Of a stretch of 34,214 bases of DNA, positions 17,041-26,742 are shown in pieces. This DNA comes from Candidatus Eisenbacteria bacterium. GTDB taxonomy: Bacteria; Eisenbacteria; RBG-16-71-46. Under the pieces are notes generated by a model, which saw only the letters and a program-made list of their open reading frames with translations, had not been told where the DNA came from and ran no database searches. The stretch lies in the NCBI GenBank assembly GCA_035712145.1, contig DASTBI010000156.1:1-34214 (forward strand), in the 5' to 3' direction. Every line of letters starts with the position of its first letter. Position 1 is the stretch's first letter. The position numbers and the translations under genes are program-made.

Positions 17041-17435
17041 TGGCCATCGTTCCCGCGCTGCTCGTCACCCATGCGGATCTAGGCTCGGCTCTGCTGCGCG
17101 CCGCGGTGCGCGTCTACGGACCGGCCGAGGACGTCCAGGTCGTCTCCAACGAGGGTCTGTCGCGCGATCAGCTCGAGAAGGAGATCGACGACCAGGTTTC
17201 GCTATGGGAGAAGGGCGGACTCATCCTCGCGGACTTCTGGGGCGGCTCGTGCCATATCTGTGGGATCGCCGCGGCGCGCGGCCACGGCGAAGTCATCGTG
17301 GTGACCGGCCTCAACCTGCCGCTGCTGCTCGACTATCTCCACAACCGCGACAAGCTCGCTCCGCTCGAGCTGGCGGAACGGCTCCAGCAGAAGGGCCGAG
17401 ACAGCATCCGGCTCCATCACGATCTGACCGCATGA
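17040..17435 (+). CDS. PTS mannose-family EIIA component
   Basis: Cytoplasmic phosphocarrier of a mannose/fructose/sorbose-type PTS, taking phosphate from HPr and passing it to EIIB. The 131-residue protein has the early active-site His11 in ALLVTHADLGSALL, then LADFWGGSCHICGIA and VVTGLNLPLLLDY, which are typical of EIIA-Man. The ATG at 17040 shares its A with the hprK stop codon; a GTG at 17037 is the other possible start. The protein lacks a fused EIIB domain, which is instead the next gene. Confidence 0.9.
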   Translation: MAIVPALLVTHADLGSALLRAAVRVYGPAEDVQVVSNEGLSRDQLEKEIDDQVSLWEKGGLILADFWGGSCHICGIAAARGHGEVIVVTGLNLPLLLDYLHNRDKLAPLELAERLQQKGRDSIRLHHDLTA

Positions 17436-17923
17436 GCTGGGTCCTCCGACGAGTGGACGACCGGCTCATCCACGGGCAGGTGGTCGTGGCGTGGGGCAAC
17501 CATCTCCGTCCACGCCGCATCTGGGTGGTGGACGACGCCGCCGCGTCGAGCGCATGGGAGCGCGACCTGCTCGCATCCGTGGGTCCGCCCGAAGTGCAGG
17601 TTCGCGTGCTCACCGTCGCCGAAGCCGCCGCCGACTACGCGGCCGAAGAGAACGCCCAAGGCGCGGCCATCCTCCTCATGCGCGACCTGAAGACCGCCGT
17701 GGGTCTGTTGGAGGCCGGCGTGGCCCTCCACACCGTGAATCTGGGCGGCATCCACTACGCTCAAGGTCGAACCAAGATCAACGAGTACCTCTACATGAAC
17801 GACGCCGACCGCGAGCGCGCGCGCCGGCTGATCGCGGCAGGCGTCATTCTCGAGGTGCAGGACGTCCCCGCGACGCGGCCACTTCCGCTGGCCGCGATCG
17901 ATCCTGAAATGGCCCGTTCCTAA
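17432..17923 (+). CDS. PTS mannose/sorbose-family EIIB component
   Basis: Phosphocarrier that accepts phosphate from EIIA-Man and phosphorylates sugar during transport by EIIC/EIID. The 163-residue protein opens with RRVDDRLIHGQVVVAWG, whose His14 is the phosphorylated residue of the family. NLGGIHYAQGRTKINEYLYM is a second characteristic block. The start overlaps the EIIA stop. Sugar specificity cannot be read from the sequence. Confidence 0.93.
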   Translation: MSWVLRRVDDRLIHGQVVVAWGNHLRPRRIWVVDDAAASSAWERDLLASVGPPEVQVRVLTVAEAAADYAAEENAQGAAILLMRDLKTAVGLLEAGVALHTVNLGGIHYAQGRTKINEYLYMNDADRERARRLIAAGVILEVQDVPATRPLPLAAIDPEMARS

Positions 17924-17936
17924 GATCGCGACTTCC

Positions 17937-19970
17937 ATGCATCGGGTGAGCCTGGTGATGATCGTGCACGACCACCAGCCGGTCGGGAACTTCGACGGCG
18001 TGTTTCGTGACGCATACGACGACGCGTACGGGCCGTTCCTCGGATTCCTCGAGTCGCATCCGGAGTTCCGCTTGGCACTTCACACCAGTGGCCCTCTGCT
18101 CGACTGGATGGCTGCGAACGAGCCAGGCTACCTGGAGGGACTGCGTGCCCTGGTTGCGCGCGGGCAGGTCGAGCCATGGGGAGGGGGACTCTACGAACCC
18201 ATCCTGCCCGCAATCCCCGAGGAAGACCGATACGGACAGATCCGGGCGCTGGCCGATCGTCTGGAGGCCGGCCTGGGAATGCGTCCGCGAGGCCTGTGGC
18301 TCACCGAGCGAGTCTGGGAGCCAGGTCTCGCCTCGAGCCTGGTGAAGGCGGGCGTCGAATACACCGCGGTCGACGACGCGCACTTCGTCGCCGCAGGTCT
18401 CGAGCGCGACCAGCTTTGGGGACGTTTCACGACCGAGGACCAGGGCGCGAGCCTGACGATGTTTCCCATCCACCGCGAGCTGCGCTACTCGATCCCCTTC
18501 GGCGAGCCGAAGGACACGATCGACATCCTGCGGCGGGTCGCCCAGAGCGGGCCGGATCGCATTGCCGTGCTGGGTGACGACGGCGAAAAGTTCGGCGTCT
18601 GGCCAGGCACCAGGAAGCGCTGTTACGAGGAGCGCTGGCTCGAGCGTTTCTCCCAGGCCATCGCCGCCGAGGACTGGATCGAGGTCATCACGCCCGCGGA
18701 GGCGGTCGAGCGCCATCGCTCGCTCGGCCTGGTCTACCTGCCGACCGCGTCGTACCACGAGATGCAGGAATGGGCGTTGCCGCCCGCCGCGCAGCACCGC
18801 TATCACGCGGCCGCGGCGGCGCTGAAGCCGACGATGGGCGACGCTGCGCTCGACTTGCTCCGCGGGGGGCACTGGCGCGCGTTCCTGGCGCGGTATCCCG
18901 AGTCGAACCGAATTCATAAACGGATGCTGCGCGCCTCACGAACGCTGTGGACGAATGCGCGCGAGCACGACGACGCGTGGCGCGAAGCGCGTGATCACCT
19001 GTGGCGCGCGCAGTGCAACGACGCCTACTGGCACGGAGTCTTCGGCGGCCTGTACCTGCCGCATCTTCGTTCCGCGCTCTATCGCGAGCTGATCGCGGCC
19101 GAGCGGCGGGTCCCTGGTGGAGCAGGGTCCGGCGATCTCGATCTCGACGGCGCGGACGATGCGCTCATCCAGGGCCCAAGGCTCGCGGCATGGCTCTCCA
19201 CCCGCGGCGCGCGCCTGTGGGGCCTGGACGATCGGACCGGACTCTGCAACTACATCGATACGCTGGCGCGCCGTCCCGAGGCGTATCACGAGAAGCTGCG
19301 CAAGGCGGCGGTGGGAGGCGGGGAGGCCGAGACCATCCATGCCGGCGTGCGATGGAAGGAGCCCGGCCACGCGCGACTACTCGAAGCGTACGACCCGCAC
19401 GAGCGCGACGCCTTCCTCGACCAGTGGAGTGAAGGTGGCGCGACCCATGACTGGGCCGAGGACCGATTCGATCTTGACGCCTCGAGCGACCGCGTACGCC
19501 TGACGATGGACGAAGGCGCCGTGCCGCGCCTCGAGAAGACCTACCGGCTCGACTCCGAAAACGGTCTCGAGGTGAGCTATCGGCTCTCGTCCGGCCGCGA
19601 GCGTCACGGCACGCTCCAGGTCACGGTGAATCTCGGGCTTCATGTGTTCCGCGCCGACGACCGCTGGGTCGAGATCGACGGCCGCCGGGCCGACGCCGCG
19701 CATTGGGGCGCCGAGGAGCGTCGCGCCGGGGTGAGCATGGCGGCGTTCGTCGACGCCTGGGCCGATCGGCGGCTCGAGATCGACACCGACCGCCCCGCGG
19801 AGTGGTCGCGCGCGCCGATCGAGACCATCTCGCTCTCCGAGGCCGGAGCCGAGGCAGTGTTCCAGGGAGTCGAGTCGCGCTATCGCTTCGAGGTCGACAT
19901 TTCGGCCGGCGGCGAGTGGCGCGTGGCGTTCCGCCTCAAGGCACTCCGCGCCGCCCAGGTGCCGGTGTGA
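17937..19970 (+). CDS. GH57 4-alpha-glucanotransferase / alpha-amylase-like enzyme
   Basis: A 677-residue cytoplasmic enzyme (no signal peptide) of glycoside hydrolase family 57, which cleaves and transfers alpha-1,4-glucan chains. The catalytic domain starts with VHDHQPVGNFD. It contains WLTERVWEPG with the nucleophile Glu124, AVDDAHF, and LGDDGEKFGVWPGT with the acid/base Asp214. These positions closely match those known for Thermococcus 4-alpha-glucanotransferase (E123 and D214). The remaining 400 residues look like the DUF1925/DUF1926-type domains of that subfamily. It lies between PTS EIIB and EIIC, 13 bp after EIIB and overlapping EIIC at GTGA, so it is co-translated with transporter genes. 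Transferase versus amylase activity is not decidable from motifs. Confidence 0.88.
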   Translation: MHRVSLVMIVHDHQPVGNFDGVFRDAYDDAYGPFLGFLESHPEFRLALHTSGPLLDWMAANEPGYLEGLRALVARGQVEPWGGGLYEPILPAIPEEDRYGQIRALADRLEAGLGMRPRGLWLTERVWEPGLASSLVKAGVEYTAVDDAHFVAAGLERDQLWGRFTTEDQGASLTMFPIHRELRYSIPFGEPKDTIDILRRVAQSGPDRIAVLGDDGEKFGVWPGTRKRCYEERWLERFSQAIAAEDWIEVITPAEAVERHRSLGLVYLPTASYHEMQEWALPPAAQHRYHAAAAALKPTMGDAALDLLRGGHWRAFLARYPESNRIHKRMLRASRTLWTNAREHDDAWREARDHLWRAQCNDAYWHGVFGGLYLPHLRSALYRELIAAERRVPGGAGSGDLDLDGADDALIQGPRLAAWLSTRGARLWGLDDRTGLCNYIDTLARRPEAYHEKLRKAAVGGGEAETIHAGVRWKEPGHARLLEAYDPHERDAFLDQWSEGGATHDWAEDRFDLDASSDRVRLTMDEGAVPRLEKTYRLDSENGLEVSYRLSSGRERHGTLQVTVNLGLHVFRADDRWVEIDGRRADAAHWGAEERRAGVSMAAFVDAWADRRLEIDTDRPAEWSRAPIETISLSEAGAEAVFQGVESRYRFEVDISAGGEWRVAFRLKALRAAQVPV

Positions 19971-20674
19971 ACCCTTCGTTCCTGGTCTCGGTGCTGATGG
20001 GTGGCATCGCCGCGATCGACGCCACGCCGCTGGCGCAGACGATGATCTCGCAGCCGCTCGTCACCGCCACCGTTCTCGGGCTGGTGTGGGGCGATCTCCC
20101 GACGGCACTCCAGGTCGGAATCGTGCTGCAGATCCTGGCCGTGAGCACGCAGCCGGTCGGCGCGAGAACCGGCGAGGATTACGCGTCCGGCGGCGTCGTC
20201 GGCGCCAGCCTCGCGCTCGCGCTCGTGGACCGCCAGCCGTTCCTGCTGGTGCGCGAATCCAGCGCAATGATCGGTGTGCTGGTCGGCATCGCGGTCGCGA
20301 TCTTCGGCTCGGCGCTCACTCGCATGCTGCGCCGTCTCAATGAAGGGCTCGGCCGCTGGGCGGAAGCCGAGGTGCGCGCGGGTCGCGAAGGCGCGCTGGG
20401 CGCGGCACAGCGCGCGGGCGTTGTCCTGTGCTTCGGCATCGGTGTAAGTTACTCGGCTGCTTGCCTTGGCCTGAGTCTGTGGGGCCTTTCCCGGTTCGTG
20501 GACACCGAGTCGCTGCGTCTGGCGAAGGCCTGGAATCTCGCGCAGCCCTTGTGGCTCGGATTGGGTCTCGCCCAGATGCTTCAATCCTTCGTGCAGCGTC
20601 ATCTCGTCCGCGGCGCGCTGTTTGGCGCCGCGTTGATCGCCTCGTGGATCATCCTCATGGTCGGGGCGCGCTGA
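19967..20674 (+). CDS. PTS mannose/sorbose-family EIIC component
   Basis: Membrane subunit of the sugar transporter. It starts at a GTG at 19967 that overlaps the GH57 stop (GTGA). It has 235 residues, slightly shorter than the usual 255-270. Several hydrophobic helices are visible, with family-like segments: IAAIDATPLAQTMISQPLV, VWGDLPTALQVGIVLQIL, GGVVGASLAL and ILMVGAR at the end. An alternative upstream start would run inside the GH57 gene and is unlikely. Confidence 0.85.
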   Translation: MNPSFLVSVLMGGIAAIDATPLAQTMISQPLVTATVLGLVWGDLPTALQVGIVLQILAVSTQPVGARTGEDYASGGVVGASLALALVDRQPFLLVRESSAMIGVLVGIAVAIFGSALTRMLRRLNEGLGRWAEAEVRAGREGALGAAQRAGVVLCFGIGVSYSAACLGLSLWGLSRFVDTESLRLAKAWNLAQPLWLGLGLAQMLQSFVQRHLVRGALFGAALIASWIILMVGAR

Positions 20675-21420
20675 TGCCGCTCGCGAATGCCGATCTTCGC
20701 CGCGTGATGCTGCGCACGCACCTGCTCCAGGCCACCTGGAACTACGAGCGCCAGCAGGGCGTGGGGTGGGCATGGAGCCTTCAGCCGGTCATCGAGCGCT
20801 TGTATCCCGAGGGCGAGGAGCGCACGGAGCGGCTGCTCGAGCACACCGCATACTTCAACACCCAGCCCACGCTGGCTTCCGTGGCGCTCGGCGCCGCGGC
20901 GGCGCTCGAAGAGCAGCGCGCCAACGGCGGACAGGTGGACGCCGACGTCATGGCGCGCGTCAAAGGCGTGCTCGGCTCGGCGCTCGCGGCGATCGGCGAC
21001 CGGCTGTTCTGGTTCACGCTGCGGCCCTTCGCCGCCTGCGTGGGATTGATCTTCGCGACCCGCGGCTCCTGGGCCGGGGCGCTCCTGCTCTGGGCCTGCT
21101 ACAACTCGCTCCATCTCGTGATGCGCGCCCGCGGCGTGGAATGGGGATATCGCAGCGGCCCGAGTGTTCTCAGCGAGGGGCTGCGGGCGACACTCGAGCG
21201 GCTCATCAACCGCCTATCGGTGATGGGCTCGATGCTGGTCGGCATCCTCACCGCGGTGCTGCTCGTCCCGCGCGGCGAGCCACGCGAGGTCACGTTTCAG
21301 GTGATGCTGATCGCCGGGCTGGCGCTGGGACTGCTGAGCGCCTCGCGAGCGCGGCCGACGCCGAGCCAGTGGGCGCTGGGGCTCGGAGCTCTGGCGGTCG
21401 CCTCGGCCTGGCTGCGATGA
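20674..21420 (+). CDS. PTS mannose/sorbose-family EIID component
   Basis: Second membrane subunit of the mannose-family transporter. The 248-residue protein has the EIID-typical start (LRRVMLRTHLLQATWNYERQ, then GVGWAWSLQPVIERLYP), the segment HTAYFNTQPTLASVALGAA, and GDRLFWFTLRPFAACVGL before the membrane helices. The ATG overlaps the EIIC stop (TGATG). The four EII components are thus all encoded, although A/B and C/D are separated by the GH57 gene. Confidence 0.92.
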   Translation: MPLANADLRRVMLRTHLLQATWNYERQQGVGWAWSLQPVIERLYPEGEERTERLLEHTAYFNTQPTLASVALGAAAALEEQRANGGQVDADVMARVKGVLGSALAAIGDRLFWFTLRPFAACVGLIFATRGSWAGALLLWACYNSLHLVMRARGVEWGYRSGPSVLSEGLRATLERLINRLSVMGSMLVGILTAVLLVPRGEPREVTFQVMLIAGLALGLLSASRARPTPSQWALGLGALAVASAWLR

Positions 21421-21445
21421 CGCCATGGATCCTCGGAGGACGCCG

Positions 21446-21711
21446 TTGAAGGAAGTGCAGCTCCTGATCCGCAATCAGCTCGGGCTCCATGCGCGCGCCT
21501 GTGCGTTGTTCGTCAAGACGGCGACGCGTTACAAGGCCGAGGTGTTCGTGAGCCGCGATGATCTGGAAGTGAACGGTAAGAGCATCATGGGCGTCATGAT
21601 GCTGGCCGCCGAGGAAGGCGCGTTGATCAAGGTGCGCGCCCAGGGACCCGACGAAGACGCGGCCATCGCAGCGCTCAAGGATCTGGTCGACGGGAAATTC
21701 GGAGGCGAGCC

Positions 21712-21715
<4 letters not shown>
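21446..21715 (+). CDS. ptsH: Phosphocarrier protein HPr
   Basis: Small carrier moving phosphate from EI to EIIA; also a regulatory substrate of HPrK. I choose the TTG at 21446, which follows GGAGGA (21435-21440), rather than the ATG at 21425. It gives 89 residues, the normal HPr length, and places the catalytic histidine exactly at His15 (NQLGLHARAC) and the regulatory serine exactly at Ser46 (VNGKSIMGVMML). The ATG would add 7 residues. The stop overlaps ptsI (GTGA). Ser46 with HPrK in the same operon supports a regulatory HPr. Confidence 0.93.
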
Positions 21716-23462
<1,747 letters not shown>

Positions 23463-23466
<4 letters not shown>

Positions 23467-24542
23467 CGAATTCCCTCGACCCACCCTATGCCCATGACCC
23501 GAAGGGGATGGGTGCACTGATCGAAGGCATTCCCGATCAGATCGATGCCGCGCTCCAGCGCATCACCGCCTCACCCTGGAAGCTGGACCACTCGCGTCTG
23601 CCCTCCACCCTCGCCGTGGGCGCGATGGGAGGATCGGCGATCGCCGCCGAGCTCACCGCCGCGCTCTACGCCGACCGCATCATGCGCCCCATGGTGGTGG
23701 TGCGCGATTATCACTGGCCTGGGTTCGTGACCCGCGAGGCGTTCGCGCTCCACTGTTCGTACTCGGGCGCCACCGAAGAGACGCTCGCCCTGTACAAGCA
23801 GGCGAGCCACCGCGGCGTGCCGCGCGCGGCGCTGACCACGGGCGGCTCGCTGGCCGCCGCGTGCGACCGCGACGGCGTGCCCTGGCACCGGCTGCCGAGC
23901 GGGATGCCGCCGCGAGCCGCGATGTTCTCGTCGTGGGTGCCGATCACGTACCTGATCGCCGCGCTCGACTGGTGCGACGATCCGACTCGCGACTGGCGCT
24001 ACACCCAGGAGCGGCTCGCGGATCTCAAGGAGGACATCGGGCTCCACGTCCCGGAGAGGAAGAACGCGGCCAAGCAGCTGGCGCGCGAAATCGGCGACCG
24101 TTTCGTGGTGGTCTACACCTCCACCGGGCTCGCCGCCCCGGCGGCCACCCGGCTCCGGCAGCAGCTCAACGAGAATGCTAAGATGCTCGGCCGCTCGGCC
24201 CAGGTACCCGAGCTGAACCACAACGAGATCGTCGGCTGGGAACGGCCGGACTCGATCCAGGAGTCCACGGCGGTATTGATCCTGCAGGATCCGGATGATC
24301 GCGAGGAGATTCGCCGCCGGCTCGCTCTGACGGCCGAATACGTGAAGGGTCAGGGAGCGCACGTGCACCAGGTTCCGGCCGGAGGCGGCAGTCGCCTGAG
24401 CCGCATGGCGCATCTCGTGATGTGGGGTGATTACCTGAGCTTCTACCTCTCTCAGCTGCGTGGCGTGGATCCCACGCCGGTGGCGAGTATCGACGAATTC
24501 AAGCGCCGCATGGCGGCAGCGACGACGACCAAGGAGAGCTGA
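23463..24542 (+). CDS. Bifunctional phosphoglucose/phosphomannose isomerase (SIS family)
   Basis: Interconverts glucose-6-, fructose-6- and mannose-6-phosphate in the cytoplasm. The 359-residue protein has two SIS lobes. [14 protein letters not shown] (51-64) and [14 protein letters not shown] (98-111) bind phosphate. LNENAK (Glu238) and [12 protein letters not shown] (His253) are the catalytic signatures of the archaeal-type PGI/PMI family. The start overlaps ptsI (ATGA) and the stop overlaps metK (TGATG). Being at the end of a mannose-type PTS operon, it is well placed to feed imported hexose phosphates into glycolysis. Confidence 0.87.
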
Positions 24543-25678
24543 TGGCCGCACGACACCTCTTCACCTCGGAATCGGTGACGGAAGGACATCCCGACAAGAT
24601 TGCCGACCAGATCTCGGACGCGGTGCTCGACGCGCTGATCGAGCAGGACCGCGCGAGCCGCGTGGCGTGCGAGACGCTGGTGACCACCGGGCTCGCGGTC
24701 GTGGCCGGCGAGATCACGAGCCACGGCTACGTGGAGATCCCCTCGCTGGTGCGCCGGGTGATCGGCGAGATCGGCTACGACAGCGCCGAGTACGGCTTCG
24801 ACTGCCATACGTGCGCGGTGGTGACGACGATCGACGATCAGTCACCCGACATCGCGATGGGCGTGAACACCGGCGGCGCCGGCGACCAGGGTCTGATGTT
24901 CGGCTTCGCATGCCGCGAGACCCCGCAGCTCATGCCGCTGCCCATCATGCTCGCCCACGGCCTCACGCGGCGTCTGGCCTACGTGCGGCGCAAAGGCATC
25001 GTTCCCTACCTGCGCCCGGACGGGAAGTCACAGGTCACGGTCGAGTACGAGGGGGACAAGCCGCGCAAGGTGCACACCATCGTGGTGTCGAGCCAGCACG
25101 CCGAAGGGATTTCGCAGGCGAAGATTCGTCGCGACATCATGAAGCACGTGATCGAGCCGACGATCCCGGCGCGCCTGCGCGCGCGTCCCACCGTGCACAT
25201 CAATCCCACCGGATCGTTCGTGAAGGGCGGCCCCATGGCGGACACTGGGCTCACCGGGCGCAAGATCATCGTGGACACCTACGGCGGTGTCGGCAGCCAC
25301 GGCGGTGGCGCGTTCAGCGGCAAGGATCCGAGCAAGGTCGACCGCTCGGCGAGCTACGGCGCGCGCTACGTGGCGAAGAACCTGGTCGCCTCCGGCTTGT
25401 GTGACCGCGCCGAGGTACAGTTCGCCTATGCGATCGGCGTCGCCGAGCCGGTCAGCATCATGATCGACACCAACGGCACCGGAAAGGTGAAGGACAGCAA
25501 ACTCACCGATCTCGTGCGCCAGCACTTCGACCTCACGCCGAAGGGCCTGATCGATCATCTGAAACTGCGGCGTCCGATCTTCCGGAAGACGGCGGCCTAC
25601 GGTCACTTCGGTCGCAACGAGCCGACGTTCACGTGGGAGAAGACCGACAAGGCGAAGGCGCTGGCGAGAAGCGTGTAG
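24542..25678 (+). CDS. metK: S-adenosylmethionine synthetase
   Basis: Makes S-adenosylmethionine from methionine and ATP. It has 378 residues, normal for the family. The signatures are clear: [18 protein letters not shown] with His16 and Asp18, [33 protein letters not shown] and [19 protein letters not shown]. The start overlaps the isomerase stop. It is the last gene of the long operon; a hairpin terminator lies 19 bp after the stop. A metabolic link to the PTS genes is not evident, so this may be simple operon sharing. Confidence 0.97.
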   Translation: MAARHLFTSESVTEGHPDKIADQISDAVLDALIEQDRASRVACETLVTTGLAVVAGEITSHGYVEIPSLVRRVIGEIGYDSAEYGFDCHTCAVVTTIDDQSPDIAMGVNTGGAGDQGLMFGFACRETPQLMPLPIMLAHGLTRRLAYVRRKGIVPYLRPDGKSQVTVEYEGDKPRKVHTIVVSSQHAEGISQAKIRRDIMKHVIEPTIPARLRARPTVHINPTGSFVKGGPMADTGLTGRKIIVDTYGGVGSHGGGAFSGKDPSKVDRSASYGARYVAKNLVASGLCDRAEVQFAYAIGVAEPVSIMIDTNGTGKVKDSKLTDLVRQHFDLTPKGLIDHLKLRRPIFRKTAAYGHFGRNEPTFTWEKTDKAKALARSV

Positions 25679-25696
25679 CCCTGCTGGATTCAGGAG

Positions 25697-25730
25697 AGGG
25701 CCGACGTCTCGCGACGCCGGCCCTTTGTCG
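25697..25730 (+). terminator. Rho-independent-type terminator after metK
   Basis: Arms AGGGCCGACGTC (25697-25708) and GACGCCGGCCCT (25713-25724) pair at 11 of 12 positions around a 4-nt loop TCGC, followed by a short T-containing stretch (TTGTCG). It is the end of the lptC-metK operon. Confidence 0.75.
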
Positions 25731-25764
25731 TGTCCCCTTCGAAGAGGGGTAGTCTAGGCGGGTC

Positions 25765-26604
25765 ATGGGCCTCCACCTCAGCCACGACGTCACCCTCGGC
25801 TGGCCGCGGGCGGGAACTCTGCCCATTGGCGTTCGCTTCGCGCCTTCGATCGCCCGTTTTCCCGACGATCCCGACCTCAAGCGGGGCGGCGCGGAGGTCA
25901 TCTGGCCCGACGGGCCAAACAATGACTGGGGGCGGCGCATCCTGCGCGATGTTCCGACGGGATTCGACGGCCTCGTCATGCTCGACAACGAAGGCCCGCA
26001 GCATGACGCGCTCTGGGCCCCGCTGGGACAGCTCGTCCACCCCGGCCGGCGCAAGATGAGCATCGCCGCCATGTGCCGGCAGGTCGACGCGTGCAAGCGC
26101 GTTCGGCCCAAGGCGGCCTTCGGCTTCTACGCCGTTCCGTCGGGCGGCTGGTATGCGCCGCGGATGTACGAGCAGACGCGCCGCTACGGAAACGAGCTGC
26201 ATGAACTCTACTACCACGTCGACGTGATCATGCCCGGGCTCTACTGCCCCGAGACATCCCCCGGCCACGAGCGTCACGCCGACTTCGTCATGGAAATGGC
26301 CTGGAGCATTGCGCGCAAGAAGGGTCTGCCGCTCGCCCCCGTGGTCGGCACCCGCAGCTACTCGCGGGGCGACGACCAGGCAGTGTTGCTCGGCGAGGAC
26401 GTGCTCAGCCCGTGGATGAAGGTTGTGATGAAGTACCGCCCTGAGCACCTCATCTACTGGCAGAACGAGCCGGGTTTCGTCCGTCTCCTCAAGGAGAAGG
26501 CGCTCAGACGGGCGCTGACCGATGACGAGATAACCACTAGCCGCGAAGAGGCCGCACGGAACTTGGCATGGGGACTCAACTTCTTCAGGCGGTACATGTA
26601 CTAG
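25765..26604 (+). CDS. Hypothetical TIM-barrel-like protein, possibly hyaluronidase-like hydrolase
   Basis: A 279-residue protein that I do not recognise with certainty. Strand-like segments suggest a TIM barrel: FDGLVMLDNEGPQ, RPKAAFGFYAVPSGG, HVDVIMPGLYCPE, LPLAPVVGTRSYS and LIYWQNEPGF. The Asp-x-Glu in LDNEG and the order RPK-GFY-PxGLY recall GH56 hyaluronidases and related glycoside hydrolases, but that is inference. No signal peptide is present, and an in-frame stop at 25750 rules out any upstream start, so the first barrel strand could be missing. There is no clear ribosome site; a TAGTCT -10-like box (25750-25755) ends 9 bp before the ATG. It is flanked by a terminator upstream and a hairpin at its stop, so it looks monocistronic. 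Confidence 0.6.
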   Translation: MGLHLSHDVTLGWPRAGTLPIGVRFAPSIARFPDDPDLKRGGAEVIWPDGPNNDWGRRILRDVPTGFDGLVMLDNEGPQHDALWAPLGQLVHPGRRKMSIAAMCRQVDACKRVRPKAAFGFYAVPSGGWYAPRMYEQTRRYGNELHELYYHVDVIMPGLYCPETSPGHERHADFVMEMAWSIARKKGLPLAPVVGTRSYSRGDDQAVLLGEDVLSPWMKVVMKYRPEHLIYWQNEPGFVRLLKEKALRRALTDDEITTSREEAARNLAWGLNFFRRYMY

Positions 26605-26621
26605 CGCCGTGAATCGGCGCT
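26603..26621 (+). terminator. Hairpin at the stop of the TIM-barrel gene
   Basis: AGCGCCG (26603-26609) and CGGCGCT (26615-26621) form a perfect 7-bp stem with loop TGAAT, starting inside the stop codon. There is no T-run after it, so termination is only possible, not clear. Confidence 0.35.
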
Positions 26622-26626
26622 GGCGC

Positions 26627-26657
26627 TTTACGTAGGTCCGCGGCGCGGCGCTACACT
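26627..26657 (+). promoter_or_regulatory. Predicted promoter for the beta-propeller gene
   Basis: TTTACG (26627-26632) or TTACGT (26628-26633) as -35 and TACACT (26652-26657) as -10, with 18-19 bp between them. Transcription would start near 26664, giving a leader of about 80 nt before the ATG at 26743. It is a weak by-eye prediction. Confidence 0.3.
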
Positions 26658-26742
26658 TCTTGCGTTCTTGGGCTTGGCTTCGGACGTCAGGGATACACGG
26701 GGGATCGTCCCCCGGCCATCGACGAAGCCTCTTGGAGGTCGC

